Assembly: GCA_035541755.1 (NCBI GenBank) | Contig: DATKMQ010000180.1 | Span: forward strand, 1 to 36,664 | Origin: Syntrophorhabdaceae bacterium | GTDB lineage: Bacteria > Desulfobacterota > Syntrophorhabdia > Syntrophorhabdales > Syntrophorhabdaceae | Reading direction: 5' to 3' | Length of the DNA: 36,664 nt | Shown here: in pieces, positions 1 to 8,781 of the stretch | How positions within the stretch are numbered: position 1 is the stretch's first letter | How the letters are laid out: every line of letters starts with the position of its first letter | Made by a program: the position numbers and the translations under genes | Notes under the pieces: generated by a model | Told to the model about the DNA's origin: nothing | Databases searched by the model: none | The model's input: the letters and a program-made list of their open reading frames with translations, nothing else

Positions 1-313
1 CTTCTCCTGCTCTTCCTTTTTTGGTCATCGCGTATCCGTCGAAGGTAGTGGCGATGGACGTAACCTCACCGGGAACATTTACGAGGATGCTTGTCGTGGA
101 ACCGCCATACTGTGCACCATAGTAGATACCTCCGAGCATAATGATTGCCCCGGTGGGATCAAGGTACATGCTGATGGGGAGCAGAATTGAAAGGGCCGAC
201 ACGGGTCCCAGGCCGGGAAGAACGCCGACGAGGGTACCCAGAACACCACCGAGAAAGCAATAGAAGAGATTCATCGGATGAAAGATGTAAATCATGCCAT
301 TCAAAAGATCCAT
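1..313 (-). CDS. tctA: TctA large permease subunit of a tripartite tricarboxylate transporter (partial, N-terminus only)
   Basis: This is the large membrane subunit of a TTT carboxylate transporter. Only about the first 104 residues are in the window; the rest lies beyond base 1. The visible protein begins MDLLNGMIYIFHPMNLFY and contains the glycine/proline-rich stretch GTLVGVLPGLGPVSALSILLP. This is followed by GGIYYGAQYGGSTTSILVNVPGE, the signature of the first half of TctA. The start at 313 is preceded by AAGGGGTG. It lies 24 bp after tctB, the usual tctB-tctA order, in the same operon as two TctC binding proteins. The substrate cannot be read from the sequence. Confidence 0.93.
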   Translation of the reverse strand, partial: MDLLNGMIYIFHPMNLFYCFLGGVLGTLVGVLPGLGPVSALSILLPISMYLDPTGAIIMLGGIYYGAQYGGSTTSILVNVPGEVTSIATTFDGYAMTKKGRAGE

Positions 314-337
314 AGTTTTTCACCCCTTCTTAACGTG

Positions 338-817
338 TTATCTGTAGAATATTCCCCTGGGGAAGATGACGCTGCAGTAGTAAACGAAAACCAGATAGTA
401 TGCCGCGGATAAAATAACTGTCAGTGTCACGTTCTTACGCCACGACTCTACTCTCACCACCCAAAATATCAAAAGAAAGAAGATGGGCGTGGCGATGAGG
501 TACCCAAGAATTTGGATACACACGGTGTAGAAGGCGAGCGTTGCCACGATAGCCAGTACGGTGAGGCCTGCCCCCTTGTTGTCCGATTCTTCCGCAGGTC
601 TTTCCTTGAGAGGCGGGGCGCTCACCAGTCGTGTGCTATGCAGAAGCGTACCGAGCATGAACAGTGCCCCCAGGGCAATGATATAGGTACCCGGACCCAT
701 GATGTCCTGGGTGACATTGCTGACGATTCTTGTGAGACGGATACCTTCGAAGAGGACACCGAAACTCATGATGAAGAGCGTTATCGATTCGATGAATGTC
801 GTCCTTCTGTCTTCCAT
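338..817 (-). CDS. tctB: TctB small membrane subunit of the TTT transporter
   Basis: A 159-residue protein with about four hydrophobic segments: near residues 9-26, 42-60, 84-110 and 112-155, the last probably two spans. They are separated by a charged loop at residues 68-82. Length and topology fit TctB, the small subunit that pairs with TctA in sodium-dependent carboxylate uptake. It lies directly before tctA and about 10 bp after the MarR gene. TctB sequences are poorly conserved, so the call leans on topology and the tctA neighbour. Confidence 0.85.
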   Translation of the reverse strand: MEDRRTTFIESITLFIMSFGVLFEGIRLTRIVSNVTQDIMGPGTYIIALGALFMLGTLLHSTRLVSAPPLKERPAEESDNKGAGLTVLAIVATLAFYTVCIQILGYLIATPIFFLLIFWVVRVESWRKNVTLTVILSAAYYLVFVYYCSVIFPRGIFYR

Positions 818-826
818 GATACCTCC

Positions 827-1393
827 TTAACGCCCGGCCCTATTTGCAGCCGCGATGTTTTCCGAATTCTTCATCTGTCCATTGGGCTTCGTGCTCTTGC
901 CTTTTTTGTTCCCTACTTCTTTTATGGCGCCTCTTCTCACCTTTCTTGTCATCACGAAAAAGCTTTGTATTTCATTCTCGTCAAGGCATGATCTTAACAT
1001 CTGATCTGCAAGATCGATGTCTTTCAATCTTTCCTGCAGGTACGCTAAGCCCTTAGTGGTAACTCTCAAATGGATTGCCCTGCGGTCTTCACTCGAACGT
1101 TCCCTCACGATCGAGCCATCTTTCTCGAGAGCGTCGGTCAATTTGGTTATGCTCTGATTCGATCGAAGCAGGTTTCTCGCCAGGTCCCTGGGGGGCATAC
1201 TTCCATTCCCCAGATTGAACATAACAATCAAGGCCATAGTCTTGAGCCAGTCAATTCTGTCCTTGAATACAATGTCGATATATCGATTTATAATGTCGCA
1301 GAAGTTAATCAATCTGGGAAACGGTCTTATTGAAATACTCTTCACCATTTCCTCTATGTCGTTGGAACCGGGAAGCTTGAATTTGGTCTTCAT
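827..1393 (-). CDS. MarR-family transcriptional regulator
   Basis: A 188-residue winged-helix regulator. The recognition helix region is LLRSNQSITKLTDALEKDG, followed by a wing with the family pattern SSEDRRAIHLRVTTKG (the DxR...LT pattern). The C-terminal tail is long and basic (KKGKSTKPNGQMKNS). The frame stays open upstream to 1543, but the start at 1393 (MKTKFKLPG) has GGGCGAGGAC just before it and avoids overlapping the CoA-transferase gene, so it is preferred. The gene lies inside the CoA-transferase/TTT operon and probably senses the substrate or its CoA ester. Regulators of aromatic acid catabolism such as BadR belong to this family, but the ligand here is unknown. Confidence 0.85.
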   Translation of the reverse strand: MKTKFKLPGSNDIEEMVKSISIRPFPRLINFCDIINRYIDIVFKDRIDWLKTMALIVMFNLGNGSMPPRDLARNLLRSNQSITKLTDALEKDGSIVRERSSEDRRAIHLRVTTKGLAYLQERLKDIDLADQMLRSCLDENEIQSFFVMTRKVRRGAIKEVGNKKGKSTKPNGQMKNSENIAAANRAGR

Positions 1394-1454
1394 AGTCCTC
1401 GCCCTGTATATTCGCATGATCCCGTCAAAGGCCGCATGTGGTTTATGTGCACCT

Positions 1455-2675
1455 TCACCTGAAAACACCTTCCTGTTCCAGCGCACAGAATTCCTCATCG
1501 GACATGCCGAGGAGCTCCGTGCACACATATGCCGTGTGTTCACCGAGACAGGGGGATGTACGCATCTCGGCCCTGGACTTAAGCAACTTGAAAGGGGGGT
1601 TGGGGTGACCGAACGTTCCGATGACAGGGTGTTTCATCGGGCTGAAATACCCCCTTTCTCTGATCTGAGGATCCGACTCCAACAAGTCTTGTGCGTTCTG
1701 CACGACACCTGCTGCTACCCCGTACGTCTGTAGCAGATACATTACCTCTTCCGCACTGTGCTGGCTGGTCCATTGTTGAACAAGCTCATCTAATGCGTCT
1801 TCATTTTCTTTTCGTGCCTTTTGCGTAGCGAACCTTCGCTCTTTGGTCCATTGAGGCCCGCCGATAGCCTTGCAAAAACTTTCCCATTCGTCGTCTGCAA
1901 AAACAGAAATGACACACCAACGGTCTTCCCCTAGACAGGGGTATGCCCCGTGTGGCACACCGTTGCCGACTCGATTGCCGGATCTGCCCTGAATATGACC
2001 GTTAGCCGTGAGATCAAGGATTGCGGGGGTGGTTTTATGGGTCAGCACGTCGAGCATGCTGGTATCAATGTATTGCCCTTTTCCGGTACGACGTCGGTAA
2101 TCCAGTGCTGAGACAATGGCCATTACAGCAAAGAGCGGGAGGACCAGGTCTCCATATGGGACATTGGTAGGCATCACCGGCGATCTGTCAGGCCACCCTG
2201 TCATAAACCGATGGCCCGACTGGCTGCTTCCCATGCCATCAGTACCGAATTCACGGGCCATAGGGCCCGTCTGTCCATATGCACTTATGCTCGCCATAAC
2301 GATATCCGGCTTCACCGTTCTTGCGAATTCATAATCCAACCCGAGCTTGGTGAGGGTGCCGGGGGTAAAATTCTCCGTCACAACATCAGCCCAGCGGTAA
2401 AACCTCGTAACGACTTCCCGCACACGGGGATGTTTCAAATTAAGACCCATGCCGTATTTTGACGTGTTATAGTACGTGAACCATGGTTTATCATCGGGGT
2501 TCGTGGGCGAGGACATGGAAACGTTTCTATTTGTCCTGGAAAAATCTATGTGCACCGTGGATTCCACTTTAACGACCGTGGCCCCGTGATCACCGAGGAG
2601 TTTGCCCGTCAAACTGCCCGCAAGTGCCCATCCGAAATCAAAGACCTTTATGCCGCAGAGCGCCTGTTTTCCCAT
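1455..2675 (-). CDS. CaiB/BaiF (class III) CoA-transferase with catalytic Asp
   Basis: A 406-residue class III CoA-transferase, which moves CoA between carboxylic acids. Seen: the N-terminal GIKVFDFGWALAGSLTGKLLGDHGATVVKVE (CoA-binding Rossmann part), NLKHPRVREVVTRF, ENFTPGTLTKLGLDY, SISAYGQTGP, and VPYGDLVLPLFAV. In the last, Asp176 aligns with the catalytic aspartate (Asp169 of formyl-CoA transferase) that forms the acyl anhydride. The start at 2675 (MGKQALCG) is chosen on family length; a GTG at 2687 with AAGAGAG upstream is an alternative. It lies 22 bp after a second CaiB/BaiF gene, so the two may form a heteromer. The specific acid is unknown; co-located TTT uptake genes suggest an imported carboxylate. 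Confidence 0.92.
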   Translation of the reverse strand: MGKQALCGIKVFDFGWALAGSLTGKLLGDHGATVVKVESTVHIDFSRTNRNVSMSSPTNPDDKPWFTYYNTSKYGMGLNLKHPRVREVVTRFYRWADVVTENFTPGTLTKLGLDYEFARTVKPDIVMASISAYGQTGPMAREFGTDGMGSSQSGHRFMTGWPDRSPVMPTNVPYGDLVLPLFAVMAIVSALDYRRRTGKGQYIDTSMLDVLTHKTTPAILDLTANGHIQGRSGNRVGNGVPHGAYPCLGEDRWCVISVFADDEWESFCKAIGGPQWTKERRFATQKARKENEDALDELVQQWTSQHSAEEVMYLLQTYGVAAGVVQNAQDLLESDPQIRERGYFSPMKHPVIGTFGHPNPPFKLLKSRAEMRTSPCLGEHTAYVCTELLGMSDEEFCALEQEGVFR

Positions 2676-2697
2676 GTCCGATCTCACGCAATCTCTC

Positions 2698-3963
2698 TTA
2701 AATAGTCCCCGATGCCACAAGTGCAGTCACCTCGGCTGCCGAGAGTCCCATCTCCTCAACATAGATTTCGTGGTTGTGCTCACCGACGTGGGGGGCACTG
2801 CGCCTGATAAGATTCTCCGTCTCGCTACACAGGAAGAAATATCCCGGATAACGCAACGTCCTTCCCCATTCAGGATATTCCACATCCGTGAAATACCGAC
2901 GTGCCTGAAGCTGGATGTTGTCCAGGATATCATCGGGACCGTCGAGCACTGCAGCATTTATCCTTCTTCTGAGACCCTCTTCGCGCAACTCCTTCTTCGT
3001 ATGTTTCAGAAAGAACGCGCCTATGGCGGACTCGAACCTGTCGATTGTCTCGCGGCCGAGCGTAGGCAGATCGACCGCTTTCCAATCCGTCACCTCGTGA
3101 AGCGGATTGGGTAAACCATCGTCATCCATCCATCGCGATAGGGCGAGATTGCTCGCTTCACCCATGATTCCGGCAATTATCATCCAGCTCACATACCCGT
3201 CCCTGCAGGGCCATACGGTTCGCACCTTCATTCCGCCGTATTGGGTGCTCGCGCCACTTCTCTTGGTGAGACGCCGGTCGAATTCCCACTGTATGAAGTT
3301 TATGGCATTGCGGCTCGCCGCGACCTCATGGAGAGAAACATCGACCTGTTGCCCCTGTCCCGTGGTCTCCCGAAAATAGTGTGCTATGACTGCTCCAACG
3401 GCCGCAGCTACATTTCCATGGTAATAACAGGCCTCCAGCGATTCCTTGAGAGGGGCACGATCGGAATCGCCGGTATTATCCATTATTCCTCCCATGGCGG
3501 AAATAACGAGATCGCTTGCTTTGAACCCGCTATACGGGCCCTTCTGCCCGAACGGTGTTATCGACACCAGTATGATTCTCTGGTTGAGGCCGCTCAGAAT
3601 GTCGTAACCGATACCCAATGACTCCATGGTACCCGGTTTGAAAGATTCCAGCACAAAATCGGCACGTTCGACCAGTCGTTTGAAGAGTTCCTGTGCTTCA
3701 GCGTTTCTTATATTCAGCGTTATCCCGCGCTTGTCCGTATTGAACGCCTCCCAGTAGAGGCTTTTTTGCGCATCAGTCGTATCGCCGTAAAACGGAGGGA
3801 TGGCGCGCGCCGGATCACCTCCGGACTGCTCAATCTTTATTACATCAATTCCGAGCGCCGCGAGGATCTTTCCGCAGGCAAACCCTTGCTGATCTGTAAG
3901 ATCGAGCGCGCGGAAGCCCTTCAGCAACCCCTCCCTTTTTTCATCTGATTCACAATTTACCAT
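2698..3963 (-). CDS. CaiB/BaiF-family CoA-transferase lacking the catalytic Asp
   Basis: A 421-residue member of the class III CoA-transferase family. Family motifs seen: RALDLTDQQGFACGKILAALGIDVIKIE, NTDKRGITLNIRN, ESFKPGTMESLGIGYD, SITPFGQKGPYSGF and GQGQQVDVSLHEV. Where the partner gene has YGD, this protein reads ACYYHGNVAAAVGAV. Tyr180 or Tyr181 therefore replaces the catalytic aspartate. Heteromeric members such as benzylsuccinate CoA-transferase (BbsE/BbsF) pair two CaiB-like chains, so this is best read as the non-catalytic chain of a heteromer with the next gene; that is inference. The start at 3963 has GAGGAAG upstream. Confidence 0.88.
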   Translation of the reverse strand: MVNCESDEKREGLLKGFRALDLTDQQGFACGKILAALGIDVIKIEQSGGDPARAIPPFYGDTTDAQKSLYWEAFNTDKRGITLNIRNAEAQELFKRLVERADFVLESFKPGTMESLGIGYDILSGLNQRIILVSITPFGQKGPYSGFKASDLVISAMGGIMDNTGDSDRAPLKESLEACYYHGNVAAAVGAVIAHYFRETTGQGQQVDVSLHEVAASRNAINFIQWEFDRRLTKRSGASTQYGGMKVRTVWPCRDGYVSWMIIAGIMGEASNLALSRWMDDDGLPNPLHEVTDWKAVDLPTLGRETIDRFESAIGAFFLKHTKKELREEGLRRRINAAVLDGPDDILDNIQLQARRYFTDVEYPEWGRTLRYPGYFFLCSETENLIRRSAPHVGEHNHEIYVEEMGLSAAEVTALVASGTI

Positions 3964-4031
3964 GCATCTTCCTCATAGGGCCGTGGACTTCCTGTTTTTT
4001 CAGCGAGGTATTGGCCCGTGACCATCCCTCA

Positions 4032-5234
4032 TCAACCGACTTCAGCATGCCCCCCCGATGGCGTCGGGTAAATTACCGGTCCGTTCTGTCTTGACGGAAG
4101 GAGCACGCTCGCGGTGCCCGCAAGTATCAGGGCACCCGTCTGGTCTTCTACGTGGTGTTCGAGATCAACTGAGAAACGCCCGTTCTCCGCGTATTTTCTG
4201 GTCACCCGCGCCCTGCACCAGAAGACATTTCCGTAGCCGCCGCGCCTCCTGTGTTCTGAGCGGAGTTTCCAGACAAACCCCTCATCCCCGACCCAGTTCG
4301 TTAGCATCATATCAACCCAGGTCGTCCTCTGGGCACCCCATCCTCCAACCCCTTCAGGAGTGAAGGCGTACGTGCCGTGCTTGAAATTCAGATAGACTTT
4401 CAGATCAGGATGATATTCTCCCCAGCCGGTATGCTCGTGTATCATACGGAACAGTCTGTCTGAACAAAAAAAGAATTCGCCCGATCCGATGATCCAGGCC
4501 ACTGATTCGTCCACGGTGAAGGGGCCCCGCACAACAGGCGTCAATTCTTCGCCGACCTCCACGTCCTCCCAATAGCGGGGAGTGGCGCCCCGCACAGTTT
4601 CCCGATCCTGTGCCGCATAGACCTCTTTTATATACTCCTCGCTGTGCACGGGAAACTTGGGAGTTTCAGAGATCTTCTGCTTTTTTTCCGCCGGCCAGTA
4701 CTGGAATTCATCCCTGTCATAGACGAGAACCCAGAAGTTGCACGCAGCGAGGGGCAAGCCCCCATTGTGTCTGTAGAATTCATGCCTGCCATAGATGAAT
4801 GCAGTTTTGCCGGCCGTTTTTGTCTGTTTTGTCTCGATCTTGGTGGGAAAGACCGTCTTCCAGTCAATCTCATCACCTTCACAGATCGGCGCATACCATT
4901 CGTAGTCGTCACCGGTATAAAGTGGCGGATAATTCGCAGACGGAGCAGAACTTACCGGTTCGGGATAGCGACCGAGAGCGATCGTATAAAGGATAGTGGG
5001 AGGAGCGATGAGGCACCCATACTTTGTATTCTTTGCATACTCCCTATCGCGGAACAGCGGATTTACATCGCCTATCGCATCAACAAAATGCTTGATCGAG
5101 TCTTTCGTCACCTGGGTATTGAAAAAGCAGACCGGTTTTGGAAAAGCGGGTCCGGCCATGTTTGATCCCCATTCGTTGACAAATGTCTTTCCAATACCCC
5201 TTTTCAGTTCCTCGATATATTCATCAAAAGTCAT
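4032..5234 (-). CDS. MaoC-like double hot-dog protein (FAS1-like dehydratase), copy 2
   Basis: A 400-residue protein with an N-terminal MaoC/FAS1-like dehydratase domain and a second hot-dog-like half. Family members act on acyl-CoA or acyl carrier thioesters as hydratases or dehydratases. The N-terminal motif IGDVNPLFRDREYAKNTKYG (about residues 54-73) keeps Asp and Asn of the hydratase motif D-x-N-P-x-H, but the His is Phe. The second half (about 213-400) begins RGATPRYWEDVEVGEEL and contains WVGDEGFVWKLRSE. It is a close paralogue of the gene at 7498-8673. A GAGGAG lies just before the start. It sits between a TctC gene and two CoA-transferase genes, which fits processing of an imported acid after CoA activation. 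Actual activity is uncertain. Confidence 0.85.
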   Translation of the reverse strand: MTFDEYIEELKRGIGKTFVNEWGSNMAGPAFPKPVCFFNTQVTKDSIKHFVDAIGDVNPLFRDREYAKNTKYGCLIAPPTILYTIALGRYPEPVSSAPSANYPPLYTGDDYEWYAPICEGDEIDWKTVFPTKIETKQTKTAGKTAFIYGRHEFYRHNGGLPLAACNFWVLVYDRDEFQYWPAEKKQKISETPKFPVHSEEYIKEVYAAQDRETVRGATPRYWEDVEVGEELTPVVRGPFTVDESVAWIIGSGEFFFCSDRLFRMIHEHTGWGEYHPDLKVYLNFKHGTYAFTPEGVGGWGAQRTTWVDMMLTNWVGDEGFVWKLRSEHRRRGGYGNVFWCRARVTRKYAENGRFSVDLEHHVEDQTGALILAGTASVLLPSRQNGPVIYPTPSGGHAEVG

Positions 5235-5283
5235 AGTGTCTCCTCAAAGTCTTATCCGCCTTGATTCTTGCCCGCTATCGGAC

Positions 5284-6264
5284 TCATTTAAAGATCTTGG
5301 CCATTGAATCTGTCTCCTGGGCGACGTATTTCTTGGTATCCGCTGCATTGTGATAGAAGGCGAGATTGCCTATCTTCTTGAGTTCTGCAAGAACAGCGGG
5401 ATTTTTCAGCACTTCCGCAAGGGTTTTCTCCCATTTCTGTGCGATGCTCGCAGGCAGCTTGGGAGGACCGGAGATACCGCTCCAATAGTGGTATACCATT
5501 GTGGGGTAACCCTGTTCCGCTGACGTCGATACATCGGGAAATTCGGGGAGCCTCGTTCTGTACAGTGTCACGATAGGCCGGATGAAACCCGCCTGAGTAT
5601 TGGGTACACCCATAGTGGCTCCGAACGTGAGAAGTTTTATGCTGCCGCTGCCGCTCAACGTCAGCATCTGCGCCCCGCTTTGTGCAGGCACCGGCTTGGT
5701 TTTATTGACATCGACCCCAATCAGCTTGGCGAATTGCCTGACCAGCACGTCTGCCGCGGCCGCGCCACCGCCTGAAGGCCACGTGAAAGCCCCGGGGTCC
5801 TTTTTAATCTCTGCTTCAAGATCCTTAAGTGATTTAACGGGCGATGATGCCGGCACAAAGAGAAGGAAAGGCACGGTCGTCGTGAGACTGATATATGTCC
5901 GGCTTTCAAGTTTGGGCAGGAGTTCTTTGGGAGCGGTAAGGGGTATCGCTGAACTGGCGGAAATGTTATCGGCGAACATTGTGTAGCCGTCAGGTTCACT
6001 GTCGAGCACCTCAAGCAAAGCGGGCACCATGTTGCCGCCAGTCTTATTTACAACATTGACCGGCACACCCCAAAGCTTTTTTAGTTCCGCCGCTATGATA
6101 CGGGTCGTTAAATCTGTCGAACCCCCTGGGCCGGTGGGGACAATGATGTCAATAGCCCTCGTTGGGTATTTCTCTTGAGCACACGCTCGATCGCTAAAAA
6201 AACCCGCGGCGACGAGAGCGGCTACACAAAACGTTGCTAACAAGAATAACTTTCTGATAGACAT
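5284..6264 (-). CDS. tctC: TctC/Bug periplasmic solute-binding protein, copy 2
   Basis: A 326-residue periplasmic binding protein of the Bug/TctC family, which delivers carboxylates or related solutes to TctAB. It has a signal peptide (MSIRKLFLLATFCVAALVAAG) ending at about AQEK. The family start of the mature protein follows (YPTRAIDIIVPTGPGGSTDLTTRIIAAEL), then GGNMVPALLEVLDSEPDGYTMFADN and GFIRPIVTLYRTRLPEFPDVSTSAEQGYP. It is very similar to the copy at 6467-7453, which points to tandem duplication. A GAGGGTGC lies before the start. Confidence 0.93.
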   Translation of the reverse strand: MSIRKLFLLATFCVAALVAAGFFSDRACAQEKYPTRAIDIIVPTGPGGSTDLTTRIIAAELKKLWGVPVNVVNKTGGNMVPALLEVLDSEPDGYTMFADNISASSAIPLTAPKELLPKLESRTYISLTTTVPFLLFVPASSPVKSLKDLEAEIKKDPGAFTWPSGGGAAAADVLVRQFAKLIGVDVNKTKPVPAQSGAQMLTLSGSGSIKLLTFGATMGVPNTQAGFIRPIVTLYRTRLPEFPDVSTSAEQGYPTMVYHYWSGISGPPKLPASIAQKWEKTLAEVLKNPAVLAELKKIGNLAFYHNAADTKKYVAQETDSMAKIFK

Positions 6265-6316
6265 AGCACCCTCCTGTTTCGTTACGTTCTGGATGTTTCT
6301 TACTTCCCCATATCTT

Positions 6317-6333
6317 CCATTTCTGCGAAATGG
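6317..6333. repeat. Short perfect inverted repeat between the two tctC genes
   Basis: CCATTTC and GAAATGG form a 7-bp perfect stem with a 3-nt loop in the 202-bp spacer between the tctC copies. There is no T-run after it on either strand, so it is not a classical terminator. It could be an mRNA processing or stabilising structure that sets different levels for the two binding proteins. Confidence 0.35.
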
Positions 6334-6466
6334 CTTCTCACCAATCGCTGACTATGCGAGCCTGCTCCCAGGGCCTCATAAAGAGAGGAGTTAATCCCCA
6401 TGCAAACAGCACGTGTCGCCATGGAAAAGATAAAGCCACGGCGATGATCGCTCAGTGAAAGACCGC

Positions 6467-7453
6467 CTACTTCTTGAGCCCGTACAGTTTGACGACTGCA
6501 TCCGTCTCGTGGGCAACGTATTTTTTGAACTCCGCGGCATCATGGTAGTAGGGAAGCGCCGCTGTCGCCTTTATCTTTGAGAGAACGCCCGGGTTCTTCA
6601 TGAGATCAGCAATGGCCTTGCTCCATATTTCCACGATATAGTCGGGCATCTTCGCCGGTCCCGAGAGCCCCGACCAGAACTCAACTTCAACCGAGGGATA
6701 ACCCGCCTCAGCGGTGGTCGGAACGTCCGCAATTTCAGCCACTCTTTTTTTGGAGGCCACCCCGACAGGTTTGATGATACCCGCCTTTGTGTTGGTGATC
6801 CCGCTCGTCAGACCCAGGAGGCAAATCTTGACGGCACCGCTGCCTATCAGTGTCACTGATTGCGCAGCGCTCTGCATCGGAACAGGCCTTGTTTTGTTAA
6901 CATCGACTCCGATCGCGTTCAGGAATTGTTTCATGGCGATGTCCGCGGCGCTTGCCCCACCACCTGACGGCCACGTAAAAGCACCCGGGTCCTTTTTGAT
7001 ATCCGCCTCCAGATCCTTCATGGTTTTTATCGGTGAAGAGGCAGGCACGTAGAATATGAACGGCGTCGTAACAGTCATGGCAAGGTAAGTCCTGTCCGGA
7101 ATTGTTATGGAACTTGCCTGGGCCACGATGGGCAGCCATGAACTGGTAATGACCGAGTCTGCAAGTATCGTATAACCATCAGGCTTGGCGTTCAGCGCCT
7201 CCATTGTTCCAGGAACCGCGTTTCCCCCGAGTTTGTTTATCACGTTTACCGGCACTCCCCACATCTTCTTAAGTTCGTCAGCCAGTATTCTCGTTGCCAT
7301 GTCGGTGGAACCGCCCGGACCGAACGGGACTATGATATCGATGGCCCTTGTGGGATATTTCTCCGCACCGTACACCTGATTCACAAAACCCGCGAGTACA
7401 ACCAGTACGACGCACACCAGCGCTGCCATAGAGATGCCTTTCACTCTGTTCAT
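6467..7453 (-). CDS. tctC: TctC/Bug periplasmic solute-binding protein, copy 1
   Basis: A 328-residue Bug/TctC binding protein. The start at 7453 is chosen because GGGAGGACGGG precedes it and because the signal peptide MNRVKGISMAALVCVVLVVLAG, cleaved near VYGAEK, then begins properly. An upstream in-frame ATG at 7501 would overlap the previous gene. The mature part carries KYPTRAIDIIVPFGPGGSTD, GGNAVPGTMEALNAKPDGYT and RVAEIADVPTTAEAGYPSVE. It shares most motifs with the copy at 5284-6264 (for example SPIKTMKDLEADIKKDPGAF against SPVKSLKDLEAEIKKDPGAF). Two binding proteins for one TctAB pair suggests two related substrates. Confidence 0.93.
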   Translation of the reverse strand: MNRVKGISMAALVCVVLVVLAGFVNQVYGAEKYPTRAIDIIVPFGPGGSTDMATRILADELKKMWGVPVNVINKLGGNAVPGTMEALNAKPDGYTILADSVITSSWLPIVAQASSITIPDRTYLAMTVTTPFIFYVPASSPIKTMKDLEADIKKDPGAFTWPSGGGASAADIAMKQFLNAIGVDVNKTRPVPMQSAAQSVTLIGSGAVKICLLGLTSGITNTKAGIIKPVGVASKKRVAEIADVPTTAEAGYPSVEVEFWSGLSGPAKMPDYIVEIWSKAIADLMKNPGVLSKIKATAALPYYHDAAEFKKYVAHETDAVVKLYGLKK

Positions 7454-7497
7454 CCCGTCCTCCCTCATGAATTTTGTTTTGAGCCACATACCGTGCA

Positions 7498-8673
7498 TCA
7501 TTTTTGAGGTCTAGGTGATGGATATACCACGGGTCCGTGTTCGCGCGACGGCAGTATGATTGTGGCTTTTGTAGGCTGAATACCAGCCTGTCCATTCTGG
7601 TCTTCCATTACGCATTCAACATCAACGCAGTACCTTCCGTCCAGCATGTATTTATTAACTACTTCACCCTTGCACCACAGCACCACACCCGGCCCCAGGG
7701 TCTTGCGCATTTCTGTCCTGAACTTCCATATGAAACCGTCATCGCCCACCCAGTTGGTCAAAAGCAGGCCCATAAGGGAAATCCTGTATGGAGCCATGGG
7801 GCCGCCTCCAGCGGTCGTGTCCGATTCTTCCTTGAAATTGCGATATATCTTGAAATCAGGGTCGTAGATCCCCCAGCCGCACTGTTCGTAAGCATAGCGG
7901 TACAGGCGGTCTGCCGAATAGTGCCATTCAGCGACGCCACCCCTGATATATGCAACGCTGTCCATGGTGGTCAAGGGACCTCTCACCACAGGCATGAGCT
8001 TTTCCCCAACATGTACATCTTCCCAGTAACGCGGCGTGGCCCCCCGTACGGTTTCATTGTCCTGGGTTTCATAGACTTTTTTGATATACTCCTCGGTATA
8101 TACAGGCTTTGTGCGGTCCTTGCGCCTGTCAGACGCTTTGTACACCACGATGCTGAAATTACTCCTGGCAATTGGAATTCCTCCACGATGACGGGTAAAT
8201 TCAATATTGCCGTCCATAAATGCCACCGTTCCCATGGATTTGCTCTTCTTCACCCTGATTTCGGTGGGGAACGTTGATTTCCAGTCGAGTTCCTCACCTT
8301 GACAAATCGGACTGAATAGTTCGTACTCTTCGCTCACATACAATTCAGGAAATTCAGGTGGCGGCGGGAACCCCGGGGGGTCCGGATAGTTTGCTGAGGC
8401 GATAGTCAACAGAATCGTGGGCGGACCCACAACGCAGTTATATTTGGTTTTCTTGGCGTACTCCCTGTCGCGGTAGAGCGGGTTTAGGTCTCCGATGCCG
8501 TCCGCGTAATGCCTCAGTGAATCCCAGGTGACCTCCTTGTTGAAGCCGAACATGGGCCGGGGCCATTTCGGTCCGGCCATATGGGCTCCCCACTCATTAA
8601 CATATACCTTGCCCATTCCCTTCTTCAGTTCCTCAACATACTCTTCTACGGTATTGATTTTTCTCTTATCCAT
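7498..8673 (-). CDS. MaoC-like double hot-dog protein (FAS1-like dehydratase), copy 1
   Basis: A 391-residue paralogue of the protein at 4032-5234 and the first gene of the operon. The N-terminal motif is IGDLNPLYRDREYAKKTKYN. The hydratase Asp and Asn are present, but the position expected to hold His is Tyr, the same change as in the other copy (Phe there). The second half starts RGATPRYWEDVHVGEKLMPV and contains TNWVGDDGFIWKFRTEMRK. GAGAGGGG lies upstream of the ATG at 8673. It precedes a tctC gene. The order MaoC-TctC-TctC-MaoC suggests a duplicated pair of genes that later diverged. A role as acyl-CoA hydratase is likely by family but not shown. Confidence 0.85.
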   Translation of the reverse strand: MDKRKINTVEEYVEELKKGMGKVYVNEWGAHMAGPKWPRPMFGFNKEVTWDSLRHYADGIGDLNPLYRDREYAKKTKYNCVVGPPTILLTIASANYPDPPGFPPPPEFPELYVSEEYELFSPICQGEELDWKSTFPTEIRVKKSKSMGTVAFMDGNIEFTRHRGGIPIARSNFSIVVYKASDRRKDRTKPVYTEEYIKKVYETQDNETVRGATPRYWEDVHVGEKLMPVVRGPLTTMDSVAYIRGGVAEWHYSADRLYRYAYEQCGWGIYDPDFKIYRNFKEESDTTAGGGPMAPYRISLMGLLLTNWVGDDGFIWKFRTEMRKTLGPGVVLWCKGEVVNKYMLDGRYCVDVECVMEDQNGQAGIQPTKATIILPSREHGPVVYPSPRPQK

Positions 8674-8750
8674 ATTCGGCCCCTCTCATGCTGGTTCATA
8701 TCTCTTTTGCCTGACTACACTTAATGAGCCCTTAAAGAACTTTCATAATA

Positions 8751-8781
8751 GTAACCTTTGGATACTATCAACCTTAGTTAC
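8751..8781. promoter_or_regulatory. Possible operator: inverted repeat GTAAC-N21-GTTAC just downstream of the promoter
   Basis: Arms GTAAC and GTTAC are 21 bp apart. Read on the minus strand, the element also contains two direct AAGGTT repeats, each followed by an AT-rich TAT tail. It lies next to the -10 position of the proposed promoter, where a repressor would block transcription. The MarR protein encoded in the same operon (827-1393) is the obvious candidate, but that is inference. Confidence 0.35.

Noticed and set aside
7537-8277. Plus-strand open frame of 246 codons
   Set aside because: It is antisense to the MaoC-like gene and is explained by base composition of that gene's third positions.
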